Of a DNA stretch of 64,000 nt, positions 8,635 through 17,332 are shown one piece after another. Source of the stretch: HK1 sp965202875 (lineage in GTDB: Bacteria; Pseudomonadota; Gammaproteobacteria; HK1); the NCBI GenBank assembly GCA_965202875.1, contig OZ241870.1, positions 744,001 through 808,000 on the forward strand, given 5' to 3'. A program made the position numbers and the translations under genes. The notes beneath the pieces are model-generated. The model saw nothing but the letters and a program-made list of their open reading frames with translations, ran no database searches and had not been told where the DNA came from. Each line of letters begins with the position of its first letter. Position 1 is the stretch's first letter.

Positions 8635-9342
8635 TCATCGGGCGCTGGAGCTTCGGGCGAGACGCCTGGGCGCGGCTCGCGCGACATCGCTGCGCAGGTA
8701 CACGGGCGCCGCGTCCCACGGGGGGACGGCGAGGCCGGCCTCGAACGCCGCCCGTGCGCTCCCCAGCATGTCGACGGCCTCCGGCAGCCGGACCGCGTCC
8801 ACCGTTCCGAGACGATCCCCGAGACGCGCGACGAGCGCCGCGCGATGCGCCGACCACCCGGAACCGGCCCCGCTCCATCCGCCTCCGTCCGGGACGCGGA
8901 CCGCGTCCGGCGAACCGACGGTTTCGTCGAAGACCGGCGCCATGGTCACGCCGTTCCACTCGAAGCCTCCCCAGTACACTTCGCCCATCCGGGCGTCGAG
9001 CGCGGCGAGCACCCGGGGCGCGCACCGCGTCCGGTGCATGCCGGCCGCCAGGGTCCGGAGCGTCGAAACCGCGACCAGTGGCCGGTCCGACCCGAACCCG
9101 AGCCCCTGCGCGACCGCGCACGCGATCCTGAGTCCCGTGAACGAGCCTGGGCCGCGGCCGAACGCGATCGCGTCGAGGGCGCGGAGCCCGATGCCGGCTT
9201 CCGCAAGCACCGAGTCGATCATCGGAAGCAGCCGCTCGGTATGCCGCCGCGGCTCGACCCCGTGGCGCGAGACGATCGTTCCCGAGCATTCGAGGGCACA
9301 GGAGCACGCATCGGTGGCGGTCTCGATCGCGAGGACGTTCAC
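8635..9342 (-). CDS. tsaB: tRNA t6A37 biosynthesis protein TsaB
   Basis: 235 residues, start GTG 9342. TsaB is the inactive paralogue of TsaD that scaffolds the TsaBDE complex making N6-threonylcarbamoyladenosine at position 37 of ANN-decoding tRNAs. The ASKHA-fold N-terminus (LAIETATDACSCAL) and the diagnostic GPGSFTGLRIA motif are present, as is ALDARMGEVYWG in the second half. The start codon overlaps the stop of the upstream helicase gene (GTGA), which indicates translational coupling. Confidence 0.92.
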   Translation of the reverse strand: MNVLAIETATDACSCALECSGTIVSRHGVEPRRHTERLLPMIDSVLAEAGIGLRALDAIAFGRGPGSFTGLRIACAVAQGLGFGSDRPLVAVSTLRTLAAGMHRTRCAPRVLAALDARMGEVYWGGFEWNGVTMAPVFDETVGSPDAVRVPDGGGWSGAGSGWSAHRAALVARLGDRLGTVDAVRLPEAVDMLGSARAAFEAGLAVPPWDAAPVYLRSDVARAAPRRLARSSSAR

Positions 9343-11672
9343 GCGCCTTCGGTCTCCGCGCCGGGGGGCCGCGTCTTCTCGCCCGGAGCGCGCACCTTCC
9401 CATCGGGCTCATCGGGGATCCGCGCCTCCTGGCCGGAACCCCCTGTCCCGGCGGAAGCCTGCGCCCCCGCGCCGGAGGTCCGCACTTCCTCGCCGGGGAT
9501 CCACGTCCCCGTACTGAAGTCCCGCACCTTTGCACCGGGAACCCGCGTTCCCGTACCGGTCGCCCGTCCCTCCGCTCCGGGAGCGCGCGCGCCCTTGCCG
9601 GGAAGCCGCACTTCTGCGCCGGGAGGCTGCGCCTCCGCCCCGCCGTCCCGCCCCTCCGCGCCCCCGATCCCTTCCGCGAAAAACGCCCTCACGTCGCCGA
9701 GGCTCCTGGTGATCGGCATCGGGGGCAGGCTCGCGAGGAATACGCGGCCGTACCAGCGGCTCGACAGCCGCGGGTCGCACACCACCACCACCCCGCGGTC
9801 ACCCGCGTCCCGGATGAGCCGCCCGACCCCCTGCTTGAGGCCGATCACCGCGGCCGGTAGCTGGAGGGTCACGAAGGGGTCCTCGCCCTCGCTCCGGGCC
9901 GCCGCCGCGCGCGCCCTGAGCAAGGGATCGTCCGGGGGCGCGAAGGGGAGCTTGTCGATGAGCACCAGCGAGAGGGCGTCGCCCCGGATGTCCACGCCCT
10001 CCCAGAAACTCTGGGTCCCGAGCAACACCGAATCCGCCGTTTCGACGAAGCGATCGAGCAGCTCGCCGCGCGGGCGTTCTCCCTGCGTGAGCAACGGCCA
10101 GGGCACCCGGCCGTCGAGGGCCTTGCGCACCGCGAGCAGGGCGCGGTGGCTCGTGAACAGCAGGAACGCGCGCCCGCGGCTTGCCGCGAGCACGGACACG
10201 GCCACGTTCGCGACGGCTTCGTCGTAGCCCGGCCGGGACGGTTCCGGCATGTCGGGGGGGAGGTAGCAGCGGGTCTGCCTCCGGTAGTCGAACGAGCCGT
10301 CGAAGATGTGAAGCGCGGCATCGGCCATGCCCACCCGGGCCGCGAAGTGCGCAAGGCTCCCCGCCACCGAGAGGGTCGCGGAGGTCAGGATCCAGGCCCG
10401 CTCCACTTCCGCAACCCGCTCGGCGAGGGCCGGCGCGGTGTCGAGCGGCGCCAGATGCGCCGCGAACCCCCGTGCGCGCGCTTCCGCCCATCGGGCGCAG
10501 CCGGGCTCGGCGGGCTCGCCTCCGATCCGGTTCAGCCGCTGGGCGAGCATGCGCGCCCGCAGCGCCGCCGCCTCGATCGACGGCCCCCGCACCGACACCG
10601 TGTCGAGCGCTCCGGCCAGGGTGTCGAGCCGGATCTCGATCGCCTCGATCCGGACCCGCGCGTCCGGCGGCATCGCGCTCCATTCGATACGCCGCGGCGT
10701 CCGGCCGACGGCCTCGGCCCCCTCCCGGACCGCGATCTCCAGATCGGCCGCCAGGGGATCGACGTCCGGTGTATCGGGCGCTTCCGCCTGCATCGCCGCA
10801 ACGGTGTCGCGCGCGAGCTCGAAGAGCTGTCCGCTCGTGACCTCCACGCCGAAGAAGCGGGTCGCGAGATCGGGGAGCTGGTGGGCCTCGTCGATGATCA
10901 GCGTGTCGGCGAGCGGAAGCAGATCGGCGAACCCGTGCTCCTTGAGCACCATGTCGGCGAGCAGGAGATGATGGTTGACCACCACGACCTCCGCCTCGGC
11001 CGCGCGACGGCGCGCTTCGGCGACGTGGCATCCGTCGAGCATCGGGCATCTCGACCCCAAGCAGTTGTCCGCCGTCGAGGTGACGTTGCGACGGAGCGGA
11101 TCGGCCTCGGCGAGATCGCTCACCTCGGCGAGGTCCCCGCTCACGGTCCGGGCCGCCCATCCCGAGAGGCCCGCCAACCGCGCGGCCAAGTCCGAAGACG
11201 TGAGCCGTCCCGAGGTCAGCGCCTGCTCGTAGCGCCAGCGGCAGAGGTAGTTCGAGCGGCCCTTGAGCAGCGCGATCCGCGGAGTGCGCCCGAGCGCGCG
11301 GCACACGAGCGGCAGATCGTGTCGAAACAGCCGCTCCTGGAGGTGGCGGGTGCCGGTGGAGATCACGATCCTGCCGCCGCCCGCGATCGCCGGAACGAGA
11401 TACGCCAGGGTCTTGCCGGTCCCCGTCCCGGCTTCGCAGATGAGGGCGTTCCGGCACGATACGGCGCGCTCGACCTCGGCGGCCATGGCGCGCTGCTCCG
11501 CTCTCGGCGCGTAGCCGGGGAGCAGCCCGGACAGCGGTCCGTCCGCGGCGAAGACGCGAGTGCATCCGTCCGGGACGCGCTCCCTCCGCGCCCCGGCACG
11601 GCCGGCGCCCGTCCCGCCGGCCCGCGATTCGCCGCCGGAAAAGGGCTCAGGCGAAGGCTGGAGCGAGGCCAC
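9339..11672 (-). CDS. yoaA: YoaA/DinG-like ATP-dependent DNA helicase with odd C-terminal tail
   Basis: 777-residue superfamily 2 XPD-type helicase. It shows Walker A GTGTGKT, four cysteines for a 4Fe-4S cluster (one in NYLCRWRY, three in NCLGSRCPMLDGC), the DEAH box in IIDEAHQLPD, and C-terminal motifs SFWEGVDIRG and QGVGRLIR. There is no exonuclease domain, so YoaA is the better name; YoaA helps repair forks with the chi-psi subunits. The last ~95 residues (9339-9640) are a degenerate proline/glycine repeat of the type RxPGxExR, absent from ordinary YoaA. The chosen start is the first of several possibilities; the conserved region begins around residue 40. Confidence 0.88.
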   Translation of the reverse strand: MASLQPSPEPFSGGESRAGGTGAGRAGARRERVPDGCTRVFAADGPLSGLLPGYAPRAEQRAMAAEVERAVSCRNALICEAGTGTGKTLAYLVPAIAGGGRIVISTGTRHLQERLFRHDLPLVCRALGRTPRIALLKGRSNYLCRWRYEQALTSGRLTSSDLAARLAGLSGWAARTVSGDLAEVSDLAEADPLRRNVTSTADNCLGSRCPMLDGCHVAEARRRAAEAEVVVVNHHLLLADMVLKEHGFADLLPLADTLIIDEAHQLPDLATRFFGVEVTSGQLFELARDTVAAMQAEAPDTPDVDPLAADLEIAVREGAEAVGRTPRRIEWSAMPPDARVRIEAIEIRLDTLAGALDTVSVRGPSIEAAALRARMLAQRLNRIGGEPAEPGCARWAEARARGFAAHLAPLDTAPALAERVAEVERAWILTSATLSVAGSLAHFAARVGMADAALHIFDGSFDYRRQTRCYLPPDMPEPSRPGYDEAVANVAVSVLAASRGRAFLLFTSHRALLAVRKALDGRVPWPLLTQGERPRGELLDRFVETADSVLLGTQSFWEGVDIRGDALSLVLIDKLPFAPPDDPLLRARAAAARSEGEDPFVTLQLPAAVIGLKQGVGRLIRDAGDRGVVVVCDPRLSSRWYGRVFLASLPPMPITRSLGDVRAFFAEGIGGAEGRDGGAEAQPPGAEVRLPGKGARAPGAEGRATGTGTRVPGAKVRDFSTGTWIPGEEVRTSGAGAQASAGTGGSGQEARIPDEPDGKVRAPGEKTRPPGAETEGA

Positions 11673-12269
11673 GCTCGCGCGACTCCATCGATACGGCCAT
11701 CAAAGACGCCTGAAGGCTCCTCGGCCACCGGCCCGGCCGTCGAGTGTAAGCCCTGCGCCGGACCGGCGCGAAGCAGAGGAGGCCGCCCCCGGATGCAGAC
11801 AACGGTGTGGGCGACCGGGGTGTGGGCGACCGGCGGCACGCTGATTTCGCGCTGTGCGCAACGTTGGGCCGGAGAAGCCGCGGCCGGCGCCTCCAGGACC
11901 GATGAAGCCGGTTCCGGGCTCGTCCCCGGTGTGCCGGCGCGGGCTCCGACCAGCGGGCCGGCGGCCGGCGGGTGAGGGTCCATCGGGACGGGCAGCGTCC
12001 GCGAACGTCCCGAAGAGTGATCCGGCGATCGCAATTTGACGCCTGCCGGTATCGGGAGTACAACGCACCGGTGCCGAGAGGATTCGCGCACACCGGATGC
12101 GTCGGCGGCACGGTTTCCCGCGGAGGGAGGGCCTGACACGGGCGGGCCCGATCGGGAGCCGGCACCTCGGCGCATGGTTCCGGCCCGGAGAGAGTCCCCG
12201 ATCGTCAATCCGACTCTTCAAGAACGTTCTCCGTGGTCCTGTCTCAATCCGTCAACGGGAGAAACATCA
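11673..12269. other. intergenic region between divergent yoaA and dctP
   Basis: About 600 bp separating divergent genes, so it should contain both promoters, but I see no confident -35/-10 pair. It holds a 14-bp tandem duplication (GTGTGGGCGACCGG at about 11805-11834). A ribosome binding site GGGAG lies at about 12256, upstream of dctP. Frames on both strands look like composition-driven noise. Confidence 0.5.
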
Positions 12270-13367
12270 ATGTCCAAAGCAACCATGATGCTGTCGGCAG
12301 GTCTTGCGGCGGCGGTGCTCGCCACCTCCACCGCGCTCGCCGAAGTGAAGATCCGGGTGCAGTCGGTGATTCCGGCCAAGGCCGACGAAGTGCACATGCT
12401 CAACGAGTTCGCCAAGGACGTGAGCGACCTGACCAACGGCGAGGTCAAGATCGAAGTCCTGCCGGCCGGCGCCGTGGTCGGCATGAAGGAGACCCTGGAC
12501 GCGGTCGACGCCGGCTTGGTCGAGGGCGGCTTCGCCTGGACCCACTACTGGTCGGGCAAGCATCCCGCGGCCATGCTGTTCGGATCGCCCGTCGCCGGCG
12601 CCGGGGTCGGGATCGACAACATCGCGTTCATGTCGTGGTTCCTGTACGGCGGCGGCAAGGAGCTCTACGACCAGCTCTGGAAGGAGATGGGCGTCAACGT
12701 CAAGGGCTTCATGCTGCAGCCGGTAGGCCCGGAGGCGCTGGGCTGGTTCAAGGAGCCGATCAACTCGATGGACGACTTCCGCAAGTACCGCTTCCGCACC
12801 CCCCCCGGCATCCCCGGCCAGACCTACAAGGACATCGGGGTTGCCTCGGTGGCCATGGGCGGCGGGGACATCCTGCCGGCGCTTGAAAAGGGCACCATCG
12901 ACGCCGCCGAGTGGTGCTGCCCGAAGCCGGACAGCGTGTTCGGGTTCCAGAAGGTGCTGAAGCACTACTACCTCCAGGGCCTGCACCAGGTCGTCGTCAA
13001 CGCGGACATCTACATCAACGGCGACGTTTACGAGAGCCTGACCGACCACCAGAAGAAGGCGATCGAGGTGGCGGCGAACGCCTCCCTGACCAAGGCCCTG
13101 GCCTACCGCATCTACGAGAACGGCAAGGCGCTCAAGGATCTGACCGAGAACCACGGGGTGCAGCTCCACGACACGCCCACCGACTACTTCAGCGCCTACA
13201 TGAATGCGGCCAAGGCGTCGCTGGAGAAGAACGCGGCGGAGAATGCCTTCTTCAAGGAGGTCTGGGATTCGCAGAGGACCTTCGCGGAAATCGCCGTGCC
13301 GTTCTGGGCCGGCGCGCAGACCTCGAACGCCAATCTGGGCCAGGCGTTCGCCAAGTCGTTGCAGTAG
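12270..13367 (+). CDS. dctP: TRAP transporter periplasmic substrate-binding protein DctP
   Basis: 365 residues with a signal peptide of ~24 (cleavage after STALA). Captures an organic acid in the periplasm and delivers it to the DctQM permease. The sequence has the DctP-family arginine region (YRFRTPPG) and ALEKGTIDAAEW. That Trp motif and the following GF-KHYY segment resemble the TakP (alpha-keto acid) branch of the family more than the C4-dicarboxylate branch. The ATG at 12270 sits behind a good GGGAG site, while the frame upstream of it has no leader character. First gene of the dctPQM-hisA-like operon. Confidence 0.9.
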   Translation: MSKATMMLSAGLAAAVLATSTALAEVKIRVQSVIPAKADEVHMLNEFAKDVSDLTNGEVKIEVLPAGAVVGMKETLDAVDAGLVEGGFAWTHYWSGKHPAAMLFGSPVAGAGVGIDNIAFMSWFLYGGGKELYDQLWKEMGVNVKGFMLQPVGPEALGWFKEPINSMDDFRKYRFRTPPGIPGQTYKDIGVASVAMGGGDILPALEKGTIDAAEWCCPKPDSVFGFQKVLKHYYLQGLHQVVVNADIYINGDVYESLTDHQKKAIEVAANASLTKALAYRIYENGKALKDLTENHGVQLHDTPTDYFSAYMNAAKASLEKNAAENAFFKEVWDSQRTFAEIAVPFWAGAQTSNANLGQAFAKSLQ

Positions 13368-13399
13368 AGCCGGGTCACCGGATACCGGCAAACGGCGCG

Positions 13400-13441
13400 G
13401 GACGCCGCGTGGCGGAGCATGGCCTTCGCCACGCGGCGTCC
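13400..13441 (+). promoter_or_regulatory. intercistronic hairpin between dctP and dctQ
   Basis: Perfect 15-bp stem (GGACGCCGCGTGGCG at 13400-13414 pairing with 13427-13441) around a 12-base loop, 33 bp after the dctP stop. There is no following T-run. A structure in this position commonly protects the binding-protein mRNA from 3' decay or partly terminates transcription, giving more binding protein than permease. That role is an inference. Confidence 0.7.
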
Positions 13442-13560
13442 GGCCCGGACCATCATGACCTTCCCCCCGACCCGGCATGGCCGGAACCCAAGGGCGACTT
13501 CGGAACTGGGATGGCGCGAACAGCGGCGGTACGGATCGTCCCGGCTCCGGCCGCTGGGAG

Positions 13561-14178
13561 ATGAACGCAGCCGTGTCTGAAGCCCCCCAGGACCTGGACG
13601 TCACCGACGAGCTGATCGCCGAACGGCGAAGCGGCGCCCCGGGCGATCTGCCGCCCGACATGGCGGGCTGGATGCGCTCCGCCATCACCTGGATCGACAC
13701 GTTCAGCCTGTGGTGCGGCCGCATCTTCTGCTGGATGCTCGTCCCGCTCATGATGGCCATGGTGTGGGAGGTGGTCGCGCGCAAGCTCTTCGTCGCCCCC
13801 ACGATGTGGGCCTACGACGTGAGCCGGATGCTGAGCGGCGGGCTGTTCCTGGTCGGCGCCGGCTACGCCCTGATGCGGGGCGTGCACATCCGCGCCGACT
13901 TCATCTACCGGAACTGGGCGCCGCGCCGGCAGGCGGCGGTCGACGCCGCCCTGTACCTGGCCCTGTTCTTCCCGGCCATGGTCTTCTTCCTGCTGATCTC
14001 CTACGGCTACGCCGAAAAGGCATGGCTTCGCTGGGAGCTGAGCATGGACACCGCCTGGATGGCGCCGGTCGCGCCGGTGCGCACCGCCATGCCCCTCGGC
14101 GCGCTCTTCCTCATCATTCAAGGCATCTCGGAGCTGCTGAAATGCATCTACGCGATGCAGAAGAACCGGTGGCCGTGA
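13561..14178 (+). CDS. dctQ: TRAP transporter small permease DctQ
   Basis: 205 residues from ATG 13561, with four membrane helices after a ~45-residue hydrophilic N-terminus that is longer than usual for the family. The DctQ landmarks are visible: a cluster of Trp/Arg residues around VWEVVARKLF, GYALMRGVHIRAD between helices 2 and 3, and a final hydrophobic helix. It pairs with DctM in the inner membrane. The last ~35 bp are repeated downstream in the spacer before dctM. Confidence 0.88.
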   Translation: MNAAVSEAPQDLDVTDELIAERRSGAPGDLPPDMAGWMRSAITWIDTFSLWCGRIFCWMLVPLMMAMVWEVVARKLFVAPTMWAYDVSRMLSGGLFLVGAGYALMRGVHIRADFIYRNWAPRRQAAVDAALYLALFFPAMVFFLLISYGYAEKAWLRWELSMDTAWMAPVAPVRTAMPLGALFLIIQGISELLKCIYAMQKNRWP

Positions 14179-14340
14179 CATGGGCCCCGAGGCCATCGGT
14201 CCGGTCATGATCGCGGTCGCGCGCTTCCCGATTGCCCGGAAGACGTTCGGTATCGCCGAAGTGCATCTACGCGATGCGGAAGAACCGGTGGCCGTGACAT
14301 GAGCCCCGAGACCATCGGCTTCATCATGATCGCGGTCATG
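14143..14340 (+). repeat. 119-bp-period tandem duplication across the dctQ-dctM junction
   Basis: The 3' end of dctQ and what would be the start of dctM (TGCATCTACGCGATGC through ATGATCGCGGTC) occur at 14143-14220 and again at 14262-14340. The first copy of the dctM start carries changes that take it out of use; the second leads into the intact gene. The spacer 14179-14298 is therefore a decaying duplicate rather than a true intergenic region. Confidence 0.85.
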
Positions 14341-15849
14341 CTGCTGGCGATCTTCGTCGGGTTCCCGATCTCCTTCACCCTCATCTTCCTCGGGCTGGCG
14401 TTCGGGGCCTGGGGGTTCGGGCCGAAGCTCGTCGTCTACCTGATGACCCTGCAATTCAACAACGTCATGCTGGAGCAGACGCTGGCGGCGGTCCCCCTGT
14501 TCATCTTCATGGGGATCCTGATGGAGCAGGCGGGGCTGATGGAGCGGCTGTTCCGCGCCGTGCAGTTGGTGCTTTCGAGCACCCGCGGCGCGCTCTACAT
14601 CGCGGTGCTGTTCGTCTCCACCATCTTCGCCGCCGCCACCGGCATCGTCGGCGCCTCGGTGACCATCCTGGGCATCATGGCGGCCAAGACCATGAACCGC
14701 TCCGGCTACGACGTGAAGCTGGCCGCCGGCACCATCACCGCCGGCGGCACCCTGGGGATCCTCATCCCGCCGTCCATCATGCTGGTGGTCATGGGGCCGG
14801 TGCTGGAGGTGCCGGTCACCGATCTCTTCGCCGCCGCCATCGTCCCCGGCATCCTGCTGGCCTGCCTGTACACCGCCTATTCCCTGATCCGGTGCTGGCT
14901 GAACCCCGCGCTCGGCCCGCCGCTGCCGGAGGACGAGCGCCCGGAGACCTCCGGGTCGATGTGGCTGGAATTCGTCGCCGCCATCGTCGTTCCGGTGGCG
15001 CTCTTCATCGGCGTGACCGTCGCCGTGCACACGTTCGTCGCGCCGGCGATTCCCGGAGAGGGGCTGTTGTCCCGGATGCTGGGGCTGGCGGCCTATCTCG
15101 CGGCGTACGCGGCGCTCGCCCGCGCCATGGTCGCGGCCCACCGCTGGCTCGAGGCGAACCGCCCGGGCGGGTTCTACGTCAGCGAGGTCTGGACCGAGTT
15201 CTACCTGGGCTTGGTGCCCCCCGCCCTGCTGGTGGCGTTCGCTCTGGGCTCGATCCTGCTCGGCTGGGCGACGCCGACCGAGGGCGCGGCCTGCGGCGCG
15301 TTCGGCGCGCTGCTGATGACCCTCGGCTACCGGAAGATGACGCCCGCGAAGTTCCAGGACGCCCTGGTCAAGACCCTGGAGATCTCGGTGCTGATCCTGT
15401 TCCTGGTCGCGGCGTCCAACTTCTTCGGGGCGGTGTTCTCGCGGCTGGGCACGCCCACCATGCTGACCAACGCCCTGCTGGCGTTCGATCTGTCCCAGAT
15501 CGAGGTCCTGATCATCGTCATGGCCCTGATCTTCATCCTCGGCTGGCCGCTGGAGTGGGTCCCGATCGTCCTGATCATCGTGCCCATCCTGATCCCGCTG
15601 CTGGACAAGATGGGCATCAACCTGACCTGGTTCGGCATCCTGGTGGCGGTGAACCTCCAGACCGCCTGGCTCTCGCCCCCGGTCGCCCTGTCCGCCTACT
15701 TCCTCAAGGGCGTGGTGCCCGATTGGGACTTGAAGGACATCTACCTCGGCATGATGCAGTTCATGGTCATCCAGCTCATCGGCCTGGTCCTGATCATGCT
15801 GTTCCCGCAGATCGTCCTGTGGCTGCCCGGCGTCATGTACGGGGGATAG
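14299..15849 (+). CDS. dctM: TRAP transporter large permease DctM
   Basis: 516 residues with about a dozen membrane segments, the ion-coupled translocation subunit. Family motifs include AAATGIVGAS early and GTLGILIPPSIMLV at the first re-entrant region, with the mirrored LQTAWLSPPVA near the C-terminus. The protein is about 80 residues longer than typical DctM because of an insertion around residues 200-300 with extra hydrophobic segments, a feature of one DctM subfamily. Start ATG 14299 is inside the second copy of the junction repeat. The HisA-like gene follows after 17 bp. Confidence 0.92.
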   Translation: MSPETIGFIMIAVMLLAIFVGFPISFTLIFLGLAFGAWGFGPKLVVYLMTLQFNNVMLEQTLAAVPLFIFMGILMEQAGLMERLFRAVQLVLSSTRGALYIAVLFVSTIFAAATGIVGASVTILGIMAAKTMNRSGYDVKLAAGTITAGGTLGILIPPSIMLVVMGPVLEVPVTDLFAAAIVPGILLACLYTAYSLIRCWLNPALGPPLPEDERPETSGSMWLEFVAAIVVPVALFIGVTVAVHTFVAPAIPGEGLLSRMLGLAAYLAAYAALARAMVAAHRWLEANRPGGFYVSEVWTEFYLGLVPPALLVAFALGSILLGWATPTEGAACGAFGALLMTLGYRKMTPAKFQDALVKTLEISVLILFLVAASNFFGAVFSRLGTPTMLTNALLAFDLSQIEVLIIVMALIFILGWPLEWVPIVLIIVPILIPLLDKMGINLTWFGILVAVNLQTAWLSPPVALSAYFLKGVVPDWDLKDIYLGMMQFMVIQLIGLVLIMLFPQIVLWLPGVMYGG

Positions 15850-15866
15850 GGACGGGTATCGCCGCC

Positions 15867-17087
15867 ATGCTGATCTTCCCCGAAATCCAGATCTCCGGGG
15901 GCCGGGTGGTCACCCGCCATGCGCCTGCGGCCGAGAACGTCGTGCATCCGGTCACGCCGCTCGATGCGGTCCGCAGGTTCGAGGCCCAGGGCGCGGAGCG
16001 GCTGCACATCCTCGACGTGGACGCCGCCCTCGGCGAAGACGCCGTGAACGACGCCCTCATCCGCGAGATCATCGCCTCGACGAGCATTCCGGTGCAGGTG
16101 GCCGGCGGCATGAGGACGCTGCACCACATCGAATCATGGTTCGAGGCGGGCGCGGCCCACGTGGTCCTCGGCACGCTCGCCATCACCAACCAGCAGTTGC
16201 TGGCCGAGGCCTGCGCCCGATACCCGGCCGCGATCCTCGCCAACATCGCGACCAAGGACGGCTACGTGATGATCGACGGCTGGCGGACGCAGACCGCCTA
16301 CCGACCCCGCGACATCGTCTACGACCTCCAGATGGCGGGGGTCGCCGGCATCATCCACTTCGACATCAACCGGTTCGAAGGTGACGCCTCGACCTCGCTG
16401 GCGCTGACCATGGAGATGAAGCAGGACGTGGTCATCCCAGTGTATTCGAGCGGCACCGTGCACAGCCTCGACGACATGGCCCGGCTGCGCTACCTGCCGG
16501 ACATCCACGGGGTCATCATCGGCGAGGCGCTGATCAACGAGCGCTTCAGCCTGCAGGAGGCGCTCGCCGTCGCCGCGCAACGGGAGACCAGCCCCGAGCC
16601 GGAGGTGGAGACCTCGGTCTCGGTGCGCGGCATCCAGCACCCGGTGAAGGTCTATCTGGCCTCCTACAGCCTCTCTCCGGCCGTGCGCTGGTGGAACCAG
16701 GATCTGCGCCAGGCCGTCACCGACGACAATCCCTACATCGAGATGCTGATTCCCCAGGAGGATCTCGACCTCGATCCCTCCGCGCTCACGCCCCGCGAGC
16801 TGCAGGCGGCGTACGAGAAGGTGGTGGACGATGCGGATGCGGTCGTGGTGCTTCTCGACGGCATCGAGCATGAAGCGTGGACCGGGTTCGAGTGCGGCTA
16901 CGCACGCGCCCGCGGCAAGCGTCTGCTCGGCATCGCCACCAGCGTTCCAAACGAGGCGCGCATGCCTTTCGAGGCGATGTGCGACGAGGTCATCGTCATC
17001 GATCCGAACGAGGACCGCCTCTTGATCCTCGCGTCGATCGCGAAGCAGGTGAACGCGCAGTTGCTGATGGACCGCGCCCTGTGCTGA
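15867..17087 (+). CDS. HisA/HisF-like TIM barrel fused to a nucleoside 2-deoxyribosyltransferase-like domain
   Basis: 406 residues. Residues ~1-240 follow the HisA barrel: strand 1 FPEIQISGGRVV, VQVAGGMRT, GTLAITN, and SSGTVHSLDDM with GVIIGEAL at the phosphate sites. By eye, the two catalytic aspartates of HisA fall at Gln in strand 1 and at Ala in the ANIATKDG strand, so normal isomerase activity is doubtful. Residues ~255-406 resemble nucleoside deoxyribosyltransferases: VKVYLASYS, then DADAVVVLLDG and GFECGYARARGKR, which retains the Glu used as nucleophile in that family. It is the last gene of the TRAP operon, so a role in handling a phosphorylated or ribosylated substrate is possible but unproven. 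Confidence 0.8.
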   Translation: MLIFPEIQISGGRVVTRHAPAAENVVHPVTPLDAVRRFEAQGAERLHILDVDAALGEDAVNDALIREIIASTSIPVQVAGGMRTLHHIESWFEAGAAHVVLGTLAITNQQLLAEACARYPAAILANIATKDGYVMIDGWRTQTAYRPRDIVYDLQMAGVAGIIHFDINRFEGDASTSLALTMEMKQDVVIPVYSSGTVHSLDDMARLRYLPDIHGVIIGEALINERFSLQEALAVAAQRETSPEPEVETSVSVRGIQHPVKVYLASYSLSPAVRWWNQDLRQAVTDDNPYIEMLIPQEDLDLDPSALTPRELQAAYEKVVDDADAVVVLLDGIEHEAWTGFECGYARARGKRLLGIATSVPNEARMPFEAMCDEVIVIDPNEDRLLILASIAKQVNAQLLMDRALC

Positions 17088-17332
17088 GCGCGGCAGCTCC
17101 CGTCAGGTATGGACGTTCGAAGATACGCCGCGGCCAGGCGCCCGGACCATCGGAATCGGCATCCCCCCGTGTCGAGATCTCGGGTGTCGGAGCGCCGGCG
17201 GGGGTCGCGGCGCCCGGCACGCCATCCGCCAAGCCCGGACCACCACGTTTCGCGTGATGCGCAGTCGTCCGGCCGTTCGTCCCGCGGATTCCGTCCACGG
17301 TTCGCCGGATACTACCGAAGGAGATCGATGAG

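Noticed and set aside
11805..11834. 14-bp tandem repeat as a regulator binding site
   Set aside because: Two direct copies without dyad symmetry or a promoter nearby; too little to call an operator.
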